64,000 nucleotides of DNA from Actinomycetota bacterium (GTDB taxonomy: Bacteria > Actinomycetota > Acidimicrobiia > Acidimicrobiales > Poriferisodalaceae). The notes below the pieces were generated by a model. It was given only the letters and a program-made list of their open reading frames with translations. It did no database searches and was not told where the DNA came from. The translations under genes were made by a program, and so were the position numbers. Shown here piece by piece: positions 45,270 through 52,982 of this stretch (within the stretch, counting starts at the first letter, position 1; each line of letters opens with the position of its first letter). The stretch is taken from positions 62,001 to 126,000 of the forward strand of contig JABABU010000003.1 in assembly GCA_014238065.1 (NCBI GenBank), given 5' to 3'.

Positions 45270-46451
45270 CTACATCGAGTGAACTCCAGGGGTCATGCCG
45301 AGACCTGCAAGTTCGGCCGCGATCTCGTCGCGGTAGATCGGGTTCATGACGACGACGTGCGCGATGTCGCGATCTGCGAGGTCGCCTGGCGCGCAGATCT
45401 CGTGTCCTGAGCCAGGGACGAACCGGCCTTTCTTGCCCGGGTTGACGTCGACGACGCTGTCGACCGTGGCCGCAGCAGGCACCATGCTCAAGAAACTCGT
45501 GCCCTTCGAACCGGCGCCCCATACCGCGACAGCTCCATCGTCGCTGAGTTCTTCGAGCTTCGAAGACCAATCGGAGATCATCTTCTCGACAACAGCACCG
45601 AACTCAACAGATGCAGCGACGAACGGCGAAGGGTCGGGGGGTTCGAGGTCGTGCTTCGGTGTACCGGCCTTGGACTCGTTCCACAAGTATTGACCCCCGA
45701 AGGCCCGGCCACTGGCAACCACGGTCAGTCCTGCCCGCTCGCATGCCCAGTTCAACGTCGCTTCGCGCGTGTAGGTCAGGTGCTCGTAGATGACATCCCA
45801 CAAGGCAACCGACTCGATCATGTAGGTGGCGTCGGGTACCTCGAGATACACCACGGCGTCGTCATCGTCAGTCAGCGACGAACGGATCACCTCGAGAAGA
45901 ACGGCCGGCGAGTCGAGGTGTTCGAGAACGTGGCGAGAGGTCACTGCTCCTGCCCCGACGGGAAGCGTGTCCGGATACAACTCGGCGTGAATCATCACGC
46001 CGTCGGTCAGAACAGCAGTATCGGGGTTGTGGCTCGGGTCATACCCGATGCCTCTGGCGACGCCTGCGTTCACCATCATCGTTAGAAAGTCGCCGTTGCC
46101 AGGACCGATCTCCACCACGTCGCGCGACGCAAGGCCGTAGGTGGAGACGAGACGCTCGGCAACGCCGGTCGCGAATTCCTCGAACACGGCCGAATGGTGA
46201 AGCGAGTTCTCATAGGCCGGTGAGTACGCCAATAGCGTCGAATCGACAGATCGGTTGTAGATGATGCCGCAGCAGGTGCAGACCACCAGATCCATCCGTC
46301 CGTGCGGAGCCGCGAGTGCATCGCTCTGCGTGTCGAACAGCACGTTCGCGAACACCGGAACTCTGGCGAAGTCGAGCACCTCGACAGCGCCGCCGCTGTT
46401 GCACAGCGGACACGCCTCGAGTGACGTGGCCGGAGGTGATGAGCTCTGCAC
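45270..46451 (-). CDS. Sugar C-methyltransferase-type SAM enzyme (zinc N-domain, SAM domain, C-domain)
   Basis: The 393-residue protein has the three-part layout of sugar 3-C-methyltransferases. The zinc-binding N-domain uses CPLCNSGG and CTCCGIIYN. The SAM domain has VVEIGPGNGDFLTMM and SRHVLEHLDSPAVLL. A C-terminal Rossmann-like domain has VAVWGAGSKGTSFLS and MNPIYRDEIAAELAGLG. It probably methylates a dTDP- or CDP-keto sugar for a surface glycan. It is related to the 58000-59196 gene and to a lesser degree to 59196-60425. GTG start. Confidence 0.82.
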   Translation of the reverse strand: MQSSSPPATSLEACPLCNSGGAVEVLDFARVPVFANVLFDTQSDALAAPHGRMDLVVCTCCGIIYNRSVDSTLLAYSPAYENSLHHSAVFEEFATGVAERLVSTYGLASRDVVEIGPGNGDFLTMMVNAGVARGIGYDPSHNPDTAVLTDGVMIHAELYPDTLPVGAGAVTSRHVLEHLDSPAVLLEVIRSSLTDDDDAVVYLEVPDATYMIESVALWDVIYEHLTYTREATLNWACERAGLTVVASGRAFGGQYLWNESKAGTPKHDLEPPDPSPFVAASVEFGAVVEKMISDWSSKLEELSDDGAVAVWGAGSKGTSFLSMVPAAATVDSVVDVNPGKKGRFVPGSGHEICAPGDLADRDIAHVVVMNPIYRDEIAAELAGLGMTPGVHSM

Positions 46452-46716
46452 GTGATGATCCTCCTACACCGCCGGGGTGCGATGGTGTCATCCCCGTCGG
46501 CCGATTGGGCGACGCGGCGATCGGTCAACAAAACCGGCACCTCGAATCAAACTTCGTGCCCGAGACGAAGGTTCGACGCCGCATCCATCAAGATGACCAC
46601 TTTCGGTGGCTTTATACTACCGTTGCGCGATTCAATCATCTCGGTGGTGCAGCACGTGTGCCGCCGATCACTACGTTCGGCCCGATCGAACAACCAACTC
46701 CTGATTCGGAAAGTTC
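46452..46716 (+). promoter_or_regulatory. Divergent intergenic region; candidate -10 box for the secreted protein gene
   Basis: This 265-bp region between the methyltransferase and the secreted-protein gene holds no gene that I can support. A consensus-like TATACT at 46613-46618 with TGACCA about 16 bp upstream could be a plus-strand promoter. It would leave a ~90-nt leader before the ATG at 46717. Confidence 0.35.
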
Positions 46717-49700
46717 ATGCGTCGTCACATCGCTGCGGTCATCGTCTCTTCCATGCTGGCATTGACGTTTCCCATCATCACCGCCGACCCGGTTTTGGCA
46801 GCACCAGCCGGGGACACGTTCAATTCGCCGGCACTGAACGATGTTCTGTGGGACGAGGCCGGCAACAGCCTCGGCGGTGCGATCTTCCAGTACACGGGAG
46901 CACAAGCCGCGCTCTCCGTGCCCGCAGGCCCGGTCTCGTACCAGCCGTGGACCAGCGGCAACCGCGCCCCGACGCTACGCCAGTTCGTCGCCGACGAAGA
47001 TTTCGACATCGTCTCGGTCTTCGGTACCACTCCCTCGAAACGGTTCCAACTCCAAGGCATCGTCATTGCCGACAGTGGCGGCACCTTTCTCCGCTTCGAC
47101 GTCCACTCGGATGGCTCGGCCGTGCGCGCATTCGCGGCTGACCCACTCGTGAGCGAGAACCACCTGATCAACGTCCAAGTCCCCAGCAACAGCCACGCCG
47201 GCTACCTCAGAGTCATCAGGACAGGAGACACCTGGGAATACCTCACATCAGCCAACGGCACCGACTGGACCTCGCACGGGACCTTCGTGCGAACAATGAC
47301 GGTGAGCCAACTTGGCCCATTCGTCGGCAACGCGGTGAGCGGAGGCCAAGCCCCCGCCTACAGCGGCCTCATCGACTACTTCGGTCCCCTTCCTGTTCCT
47401 GGTAACGCTCTCGGTCCCGCTGACGACAACACGACCCCCGATTTCGACGAGATCGACATCGTGAGGGCGCCGAACTTCATCTCGGTCAATTGGACCGGCG
47501 ACGAGCCGGTGACCGCAACCGGATCGTTGAACGGAGGCAACACACAAAACGCCCCTGATGCGTTCCCTCAGCAGAGCCTCCACTTCACCGGTCTCGCCCC
47601 GGGTAACACCTACAACCTCTTGTTCCAGATCACTGACCTGAACGGCAAGACAGCGGTCTACAACGCTCCCGTCGCAACGCTTGGTGGTGGCGGCGGCGCC
47701 GGGCCGATCATCGATGTGTGGCACGGCGAAGGGAATGCGTTCGGCGACCTCGGAACCACGCAGCACTATGTGAACATCCTCGGCAACGCGTCCGACCCCG
47801 ATGGCGTGAGCGCGATGACCTATGCGGTCAACCCTCCCCTTGGCTCGAACATATTCGCCGGACTCGGTCCGAACGGGCGGCGTCTCGCCGCCAACGGCGA
47901 CTTCAACATTGACGTTCCACGCGACGATCTCAACATCGGTTCGAACAGTGTCGTCATCACCGCCTTCGACTCCATCGGCAACTCATCGACACGGGTCGTC
48001 AACTTCACCTTCTCCGAAGGCACCGTATGGCCTCATGCCTACGGCATCGACTGGTCGACCGTGACTGATCTCGAAGATCACGTCGATATCGTCGACGGCA
48101 AGTGGATCGCGACACCCGATGGGCTCCGCACGGCCGAGGTCGGCTACGACAGGATCGCCACATTCGGCGACATCGGCTGGGCTGACTACGAAGCGGTTGT
48201 TCCGTTCACCGTTCACTCGATTCGAAACGTCGATCCGAACTCGCCGTCTGCCGCTCCGGCAATCGGGCTGATTCTTCGGTGGAATGGACACAACAACTCG
48301 GTGACTCCCGGAAGCCAGCCATTGCAGGGCTACCTCCCCGAGGTCGGATCACCGACGCCGTTCGGAGCGATTGCGTTCTGGCGAGATCGGGCCGACGCTG
48401 CGCCTGAGCTGTCCATGCTCGACCATCGCGCCACCGAAGTCGACGACGCCCCCCTCGAACTCAAGGTCGACACGATGTACTACATGCGTGCCCGCGTTGA
48501 CGGCAACCGCTACCGCGTGAAGATGTGGGAGGCAACAGAGGCTGCGGACAAAGGAGAGCCGGCGAACTGGACAGTCGATTTCACGGCAGGCACCACCGAC
48601 CGGCAACCGCCTGGAGGTTCGATCGGGCTGGTCGCCCATGAGGTCGACGCGACCTTCGGCGACCTCTACGTCACGCCCTGGGGCCCGAACAAGGTCACGA
48701 CGCCTTCTTTCGACCCGGAGCCAGGCCAGGTCGACGCCGGAGACGCCATCGACGTGAACGGCTCCGGTGCGTCAGACGCATCGCTGCACTACACCACCGA
48801 CGGCAGCGCTCCCACCCCCCTCTCACCGACCGCTGAGTTCGGCATTCCCATCATCGAGTCGGGGACCACGGTCAGGGCCGTCGAATACCGCTTCGGCATG
48901 CTCCCGAGCGACGTTGCGTCTGCCACCTACACCATCAACGAAGCACCGGTCGTCGATGCGGGGCCAGACGCAGCCATCGCCGCCCCAGACACACACGAGC
49001 TTGTCGGATCCGTCTCTGATGACGGCCTCGGCCAGGGAGCACTCACCAGCACGTGGGCCAAAGTCTCCGGCCCGGGAAACGCGCTCTTCGCCAACCCCTC
49101 CTCGGCAATGACATCGGTCTCGTTCACCGCACCTGGCATCTACGTGCTCAGCCTCACCGGGAACGACGGATCAATCACCCGAACAGATGAGATCACGATC
49201 AAGGTGCGCCGTGACGGCTACTGGTTGGCCGACGCTGCAGGGCGGGTCATCGCCCTGGGTTCTGTCAGCCTGTACGGCGACCTGTCGGTCAGTGCCCTCA
49301 CCGCGCCGGTTGCGAGCATGGCAGCGCTGCCGACGCAGGACGGGTATTGGATCGCAGGTGAGGACGGACTCGTCAGGGCCTATGGCTCAGCCGAAGACCT
49401 CGGCGACGTCTCTCATCTAACGCTCGCCGGCCCGATCGTCGACATGGCGGCAGGTCCCTTCGGTGACGGCTACTACCTCCTCGGCCGTGACGGCGGCGTG
49501 TTCTCATTCGGCAACGCGCCGTTCCTCGGATCGACTGGCGGACTCGCCCTCGACAAACCGGTGAGAGCCATGGGAATCACTCCGACAGGCCTGGGCTACT
49601 GGTTCGCGGCCGAGGACGGGGGAATGTTCAGCTTCGGCGATGCCGAGTTCTTCGGATCAGTTCCTGGCGTCCTGCCGCCGGGTGTTGGTGTCGATCAACC

Positions 49701-49989
49701 AATTGTCGGCATGGCCCCCACTCCGTCAGGGCGCGGCTACTGGCTGGTTGCAGCTGACGGCGGCCTGTTCGCGTTCGGCGACGCACAGTTCTTCGGATCG
49801 ATCCCGGGGGTCTTGCCGCTGGGAACCACGCTGGCGGCGCCGGTCGTCGGCATGGTCGCGACGTCAAGCGGCAACGGCTATTGGCTCGTTGCTGCCGACG
49901 GCGGAGTGTTCGCATTCGGCGACGCACCATTCCTCGGATCGATCGGGGGCGGCACTCTTCCCACCCCCGTCGTGGCCTTGGCCAGCTGA
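46717..49989 (+). CDS. Large secreted multidomain protein with six C-terminal GYW-DGG repeats
   Basis: The 1090-residue protein begins with a signal peptide (MRRHIAAVIVSSMLALTF, cleavage near VLAAPAG). In order I see: a laminin-G/DUF1349-like beta-sandwich (~32-225, with FQYTGAQAALSVP and NRAPTLRQFVADEDFD); a fibronectin III-like domain (~240-330); a second region with IIDVWHGEGNAFGDLG (~335-440) followed by another concanavalin-like sandwich (~440-660); a chitobiase/beta-hexosaminidase C-terminal-like domain (LHYTTDGSAPTPLSP, ~689); a PKD-like domain (~743-830); and six ~45-residue repeats with GYWLVAADGGVFAFGDAPF (~832-1090). There is no membrane anchor or sorting motif. The layout suggests extracellular glycan or surface binding. 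No catalytic site is evident. It is a paralogue of the 52983-57848 product. Confidence 0.8.
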   Translation: MRRHIAAVIVSSMLALTFPIITADPVLAAPAGDTFNSPALNDVLWDEAGNSLGGAIFQYTGAQAALSVPAGPVSYQPWTSGNRAPTLRQFVADEDFDIVSVFGTTPSKRFQLQGIVIADSGGTFLRFDVHSDGSAVRAFAADPLVSENHLINVQVPSNSHAGYLRVIRTGDTWEYLTSANGTDWTSHGTFVRTMTVSQLGPFVGNAVSGGQAPAYSGLIDYFGPLPVPGNALGPADDNTTPDFDEIDIVRAPNFISVNWTGDEPVTATGSLNGGNTQNAPDAFPQQSLHFTGLAPGNTYNLLFQITDLNGKTAVYNAPVATLGGGGGAGPIIDVWHGEGNAFGDLGTTQHYVNILGNASDPDGVSAMTYAVNPPLGSNIFAGLGPNGRRLAANGDFNIDVPRDDLNIGSNSVVITAFDSIGNSSTRVVNFTFSEGTVWPHAYGIDWSTVTDLEDHVDIVDGKWIATPDGLRTAEVGYDRIATFGDIGWADYEAVVPFTVHSIRNVDPNSPSAAPAIGLILRWNGHNNSVTPGSQPLQGYLPEVGSPTPFGAIAFWRDRADAAPELSMLDHRATEVDDAPLELKVDTMYYMRARVDGNRYRVKMWEATEAADKGEPANWTVDFTAGTTDRQPPGGSIGLVAHEVDATFGDLYVTPWGPNKVTTPSFDPEPGQVDAGDAIDVNGSGASDASLHYTTDGSAPTPLSPTAEFGIPIIESGTTVRAVEYRFGMLPSDVASATYTINEAPVVDAGPDAAIAAPDTHELVGSVSDDGLGQGALTSTWAKVSGPGNALFANPSSAMTSVSFTAPGIYVLSLTGNDGSITRTDEITIKVRRDGYWLADAAGRVIALGSVSLYGDLSVSALTAPVASMAALPTQDGYWIAGEDGLVRAYGSAEDLGDVSHLTLAGPIVDMAAGPFGDGYYLLGRDGGVFSFGNAPFLGSTGGLALDKPVRAMGITPTGLGYWFAAEDGGMFSFGDAEFFGSVPGVLPPGVGVDQPIVGMAPTPSGRGYWLVAADGGLFAFGDAQFFGSIPGVLPLGTTLAAPVVGMVATSSGNGYWLVAADGGVFAFGDAPFLGSIGGGTLPTPVVALAS

Positions 49990-50042
49990 CGCCGCAGGCA
50001 ATCACTGAAGCTGAGGCTTGGCCGTGTACTCTCCGACGCGTG

Positions 50043-50867
50043 ATGTCGGACCATGGCCCGGACGCAGTCATCATCGGCGCGATGAAGTGCGCAACAACGA
50101 CACTGCACAACTATCTCGCCCGACACGCTCAAGTCGTGACTGGGAAACGCAAGGAACTCGACTTCTTCTCTCATGATGAGGTCTGGGGCCGCGGCCTTGA
50201 CTGGTATCAGCAACAGTTTCCCTCGAGTGATACCGACGCGATACGCCTTGACAGCTCACCGAACTACAGCAAACGCCAGCATTGGCCCTTTGCTGCTGAG
50301 CGGCTCGCCGCCACCAATCCCCGAGCCAAGCTGATCTACCTCATCCGCGAGCCGGTGTCGCGGGCAAAATCGGCCTATGTGCATGAGTTGGCAGCTGGTC
50401 GGGAACACCGAAGTGTCGACGCTGCATTCTCGGACAACACCAATCCGATCACACAGACCAGTCGCTACGCCTGGCAGCTCGAACCGTTTCTCGAGAGATT
50501 CAGCAGGGAGCAACTGTTGGTCTTGCGGTTCGATCAGATGGTCAATGTGCCTGACACAGCCGTGGCGAGGGCACTTCGACACCTCGGTGTCGCTGATGCA
50601 GCGATCTCCACGGAAGAACCTGTAGCCATCAATGCATCCGCATCCAAGACGATGCCGACATGGTTGGCCCGGCGCGTGCCAAGCACGAAGGCACGCAGTG
50701 TGCTTCGTCATCTCATCCCGAGAGTCGCCGACCGGCCGATTCCCGACATCACGATCCCCGACGGTCTTGCATTGTCCATGCGCCGATATCTGCTCGACGA
50801 CCTCCGGCAGTTGCAAGCTTCAGGATTCGTCGACGTCTCAGACTGGATCGCTGAGGCCGAGGACTGA
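50043..50867 (+). CDS. Sulfotransferase (PAPS-dependent)
   Basis: From ATG 50043 the product is 274 residues. The 5'-phosphosulfate loop is VIIGAMKCATTTLHNYL, and the 3'-phosphate-binding segment is LIYLIREPVSRAKSAYVHE. A third conserved block reads EQLLVLRFDQMVN. This is the heparan-sulfate/NodH-like sulfotransferase layout, transferring sulfate from PAPS to a carbohydrate or similar acceptor. It lies between two secreted-protein genes in the glycan region, so sulfation of a surface polysaccharide or glycoprotein is a fair inference. The frame extends upstream to 49881, inside the previous gene, but the family match begins at the chosen ATG. Confidence 0.85.
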   Translation: MSDHGPDAVIIGAMKCATTTLHNYLARHAQVVTGKRKELDFFSHDEVWGRGLDWYQQQFPSSDTDAIRLDSSPNYSKRQHWPFAAERLAATNPRAKLIYLIREPVSRAKSAYVHELAAGREHRSVDAAFSDNTNPITQTSRYAWQLEPFLERFSREQLLVLRFDQMVNVPDTAVARALRHLGVADAAISTEEPVAINASASKTMPTWLARRVPSTKARSVLRHLIPRVADRPIPDITIPDGLALSMRRYLLDDLRQLQASGFVDVSDWIAEAED

Positions 50868-50887
50868 CCCTCGGCCCCGGCTCACGA

Positions 50888-52537
50888 TCACTTCCAGGGG
50901 TTGTTGTTCCAATCCGAAGGCGGAGTGAACGACTTGCCCCTTTCGACAAAGATCAGCGAGACGTTGAACGTGACGGGTGTGTGGTCCCTGGCATCCCCAC
51001 CAGACCAGCAGGCCGAGCCACACCGCTGCTCGAAGAACAGCGTCTTGGTCTTCAGGTCCTTGAACATGATCCGGCCGACGTGTGGCTTCTTACCCCAGTC
51101 GAACTGGCCGGTCCTGTTGCTCGCTCCGTTCTGCGACCACCACTTCGACGGCGCCTCGATCTCGTAGTACCAGAGCCCTTCATTCTGGAACTGCATGAGC
51201 CCCTCGGGTCCAGTGCATGTCTCTTCGTATTGGTTGCTGAAGGACCCTGGCGTGTACTGATACCAGAAACAGACCTGCGCTGCCATGTTGATCGACGTTG
51301 GCTTGGACGTGATCTCGAGCCGCACGTAGGCCCTGCCATCCGCGTAGTTGACGGGACTCCTCATCGAACCCGACGACGGCCAATTGAAATTCGGCTGGGC
51401 GTACTGATCGAAGTCCTGAACAATTCCGGTGACGTCGAACAACGTGAGTTGCTTGCCAGGTCCACCGGTGACCGGGGGCAACGTCACCGACGTCGGATTG
51501 GTCGGTGGCGGCGTCGGCGCTGCAGTCGTCGGTGGCGGCGTCGGCGCTGCAGTCGTCGGTGGCGGCGTCGGCGCTGCAGTCGTCGGTGGCGGCGTCGGCG
51601 CTGCAGTCGTCGGCGGTGCAGTCGGTGGCGGCGTCGGCGCTGCAGTCGTCGGAGTAGCAGCAACGGTGCCCTCAGTGACCGGTTCGACAGAGACAGCGAT
51701 GAAATCGACGGCATTCACGACGCCGAGCGCCGCGACCTGCGTCTGCTGACCAGCCCCGGCGAGGTCGGTGATGCTGCCGGTGACATCGAGGAGTGCGTAG
51801 CTGCCATCGTGGACGGCAATGGCGATGAAGTTCCCCGATCCGGCGAGGCTGCCGTGGAACGCAACGCCACCAAAGGTGAACGTACCGCCGTCGCGACCGG
51901 CGAGTGCGTAGCCGGTGCCGCTGGCGGTCATACCTCCGCCGACAACCGCCCCATCGAGCTTGGTGCCAGGAAGCGCGCCCGGTACCGAGCCGTGGAAGGT
52001 TGCTGCACCGAAGGCGAACACGCCCCCGTCGTCCCCGATGACGATGTAGCCAGCGCCCTCCCCGACGACGATGATGTCGACGATGTTGGACGTCGAAACG
52101 CCGGCAGGAAGGACCTGGGGCAAAGAGCCATGGAACGCTGTCCCGAAGGCGAACACGCCGCCGTCGCGTCCCACGAGGAGGTATCCGGATCCGGCGCGGG
52201 CGATGGCGACGATCGGAGCGTTGAGCTTGAGGCCGGTGAGGTCGCCTCGGTGAACAGCGTTGCCGTGAGCCGTCACCATGCCGTTGGCGTCGACGATGTA
52301 GTAACCGTTACCGTTCGAAGTCGTCGCGATTCCCACCGCGCTCGCGCCAGCCGTGCCTGACCGGTCGCCGAGGTGCAAGGCGCCGTCGACTGCGGTCACT
52401 CGCCCTGACCCATCGAGCACTAGGTAGCCGGTCGTTGCTGCGCCGGCATCTCCAGGCACAACGATTGCCATGAGCATGCTTGCAAACAACACCAGCACAG
52501 CGACCGCGCCATTCAGCCTTCTCGTCTGGTTGCTCAT
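50888..52537 (-). CDS. Secreted protein: six N-terminal GYW-type repeats, Thr/Pro-rich linker, novel C-terminal domain
   Basis: The ATG at 52537 follows GGAGG by 7 nt and gives a 549-residue protein with a signal peptide (AVAVLVLFASMLMAIVV, then GDAGAATT). Residues ~35-285 hold six repeats of the same kind as in the two larger neighbours (for example GYLLVGRDGGVFAFG and GYIVIGDDGGVFAFG). A Thr/Ala/Pro linker (~290-345) is encoded by a 27-bp tandem repeat. Residues ~355-549 form a domain I do not recognise, with four Cys (QVCFWYQY, EETCTGPEG, EQRCGSACWSG) that could make two disulfides outside the cell. The domain is rich in Trp and Tyr, as in many ligand-binding modules. Confidence 0.75.
   Translation of the reverse strand: MSNQTRRLNGAVAVLVLFASMLMAIVVPGDAGAATTGYLVLDGSGRVTAVDGALHLGDRSGTAGASAVGIATTSNGNGYYIVDANGMVTAHGNAVHRGDLTGLKLNAPIVAIARAGSGYLLVGRDGGVFAFGTAFHGSLPQVLPAGVSTSNIVDIIVVGEGAGYIVIGDDGGVFAFGAATFHGSVPGALPGTKLDGAVVGGGMTASGTGYALAGRDGGTFTFGGVAFHGSLAGSGNFIAIAVHDGSYALLDVTGSITDLAGAGQQTQVAALGVVNAVDFIAVSVEPVTEGTVAATPTTAAPTPPPTAPPTTAAPTPPPTTAAPTPPPTTAAPTPPPTTAAPTPPPTNPTSVTLPPVTGGPGKQLTLFDVTGIVQDFDQYAQPNFNWPSSGSMRSPVNYADGRAYVRLEITSKPTSINMAAQVCFWYQYTPGSFSNQYEETCTGPEGLMQFQNEGLWYYEIEAPSKWWSQNGASNRTGQFDWGKKPHVGRIMFKDLKTKTLFFEQRCGSACWSGGDARDHTPVTFNVSLIFVERGKSFTPPSDWNNNPWK
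51501..51647. repeat. 27-bp in-frame tandem repeat encoding a Thr/Ala/Pro linker
   Basis: Four perfect 27-bp units occupy 51501-51608. A 12-bp interruption (51609-51620) follows, then a fifth perfect unit at 51621-51647. On the minus strand each unit encodes the nonapeptide TTAAPTPPP in some register. The identity at DNA level suggests recent expansion by slippage. Linker length is likely to vary between strains. Confidence 0.95.
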
Positions 52538-52982
52538 CTTGCTGTCCTCCAGGCCGAGCATGCTCGGAAACTTTTCGTGCCCACGTATTGGCGGCTGCAC
52601 CGTGACCGGCACCTCGTTCGGGGCGGTGTGCGGGTTTCGCACCGATTCCGCCATCAGACCGTAATCGTTTCGTAAGCGGCAAACTACCATGTGCGTTCGA
52701 ATGTGACAATTTCATTACCCTTGGTGAATCTCATTGTCATTGAACTCTGAACAAATCCGGCATCAGTTCGTCGTCGATCTGATCTCTTCTACGTATATGT
52801 CAGTTTCGTCTGTTCAATAGACATACAACCGTAATATTTTACCGTGACTGTCGGGTCATCTCCCATCACCGAACTGCCTCCGCGTCGCAGACGCGAAGAG
52901 ATCGCTCCCGGATCCTCTCCGGAAGCGATCTCCTGTCAATGTTCGATTGGTGGCGGCGTGGCGCCGCTTGTTCAGGCCGTCA
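52538..52982. other. AT-rich intergenic region with the promoter of the 50888-52537 gene
   Basis: This 445-bp gap carries no ORF that I can support. Its middle (about 52690-52850) is distinctly AT-rich compared with the rest of the window and contains runs such as CGTAATATTTTACCG. That fits a promoter region for the minus-strand secreted-protein gene. The part nearest 52983 holds the strong hairpin listed separately. Confidence 0.6.
52898..52932 (-). terminator. Long hairpin, probable terminator of the 52983-57848 gene
   Basis: GAGATCGCT at 52898-52906 pairs with AGCGATCTC at 52924-52932. After one C-A mismatch, CCGGA pairs with TCCGG, leaving a 5-nt loop TCCTC. This gives a 15-position stem about 50 nt after the stop codon of the large minus-strand gene. 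No long U-tract follows, as is common for actinobacterial terminators. Confidence 0.7.

Noticed and set aside
44167-45282. A 371-codon ORF in another frame of the sugar-transferase gene
   Set aside because: All conserved sugar-transferase motifs are in the other frame, and this one is Arg-rich noise.
51501-51647. Tandem repeats considered as a CRISPR array
   Set aside because: The units are contiguous without unique spacers and are in frame within a secreted protein; no cas genes are near.
50981-52360. A 459-codon plus-strand ORF with a repetitive Arg-rich middle
   Set aside because: The repeats are the reverse reading of the 27-bp units that encode the Thr/Pro linker; the opposite strand has a signal peptide, ribosome binding site and conserved repeats.
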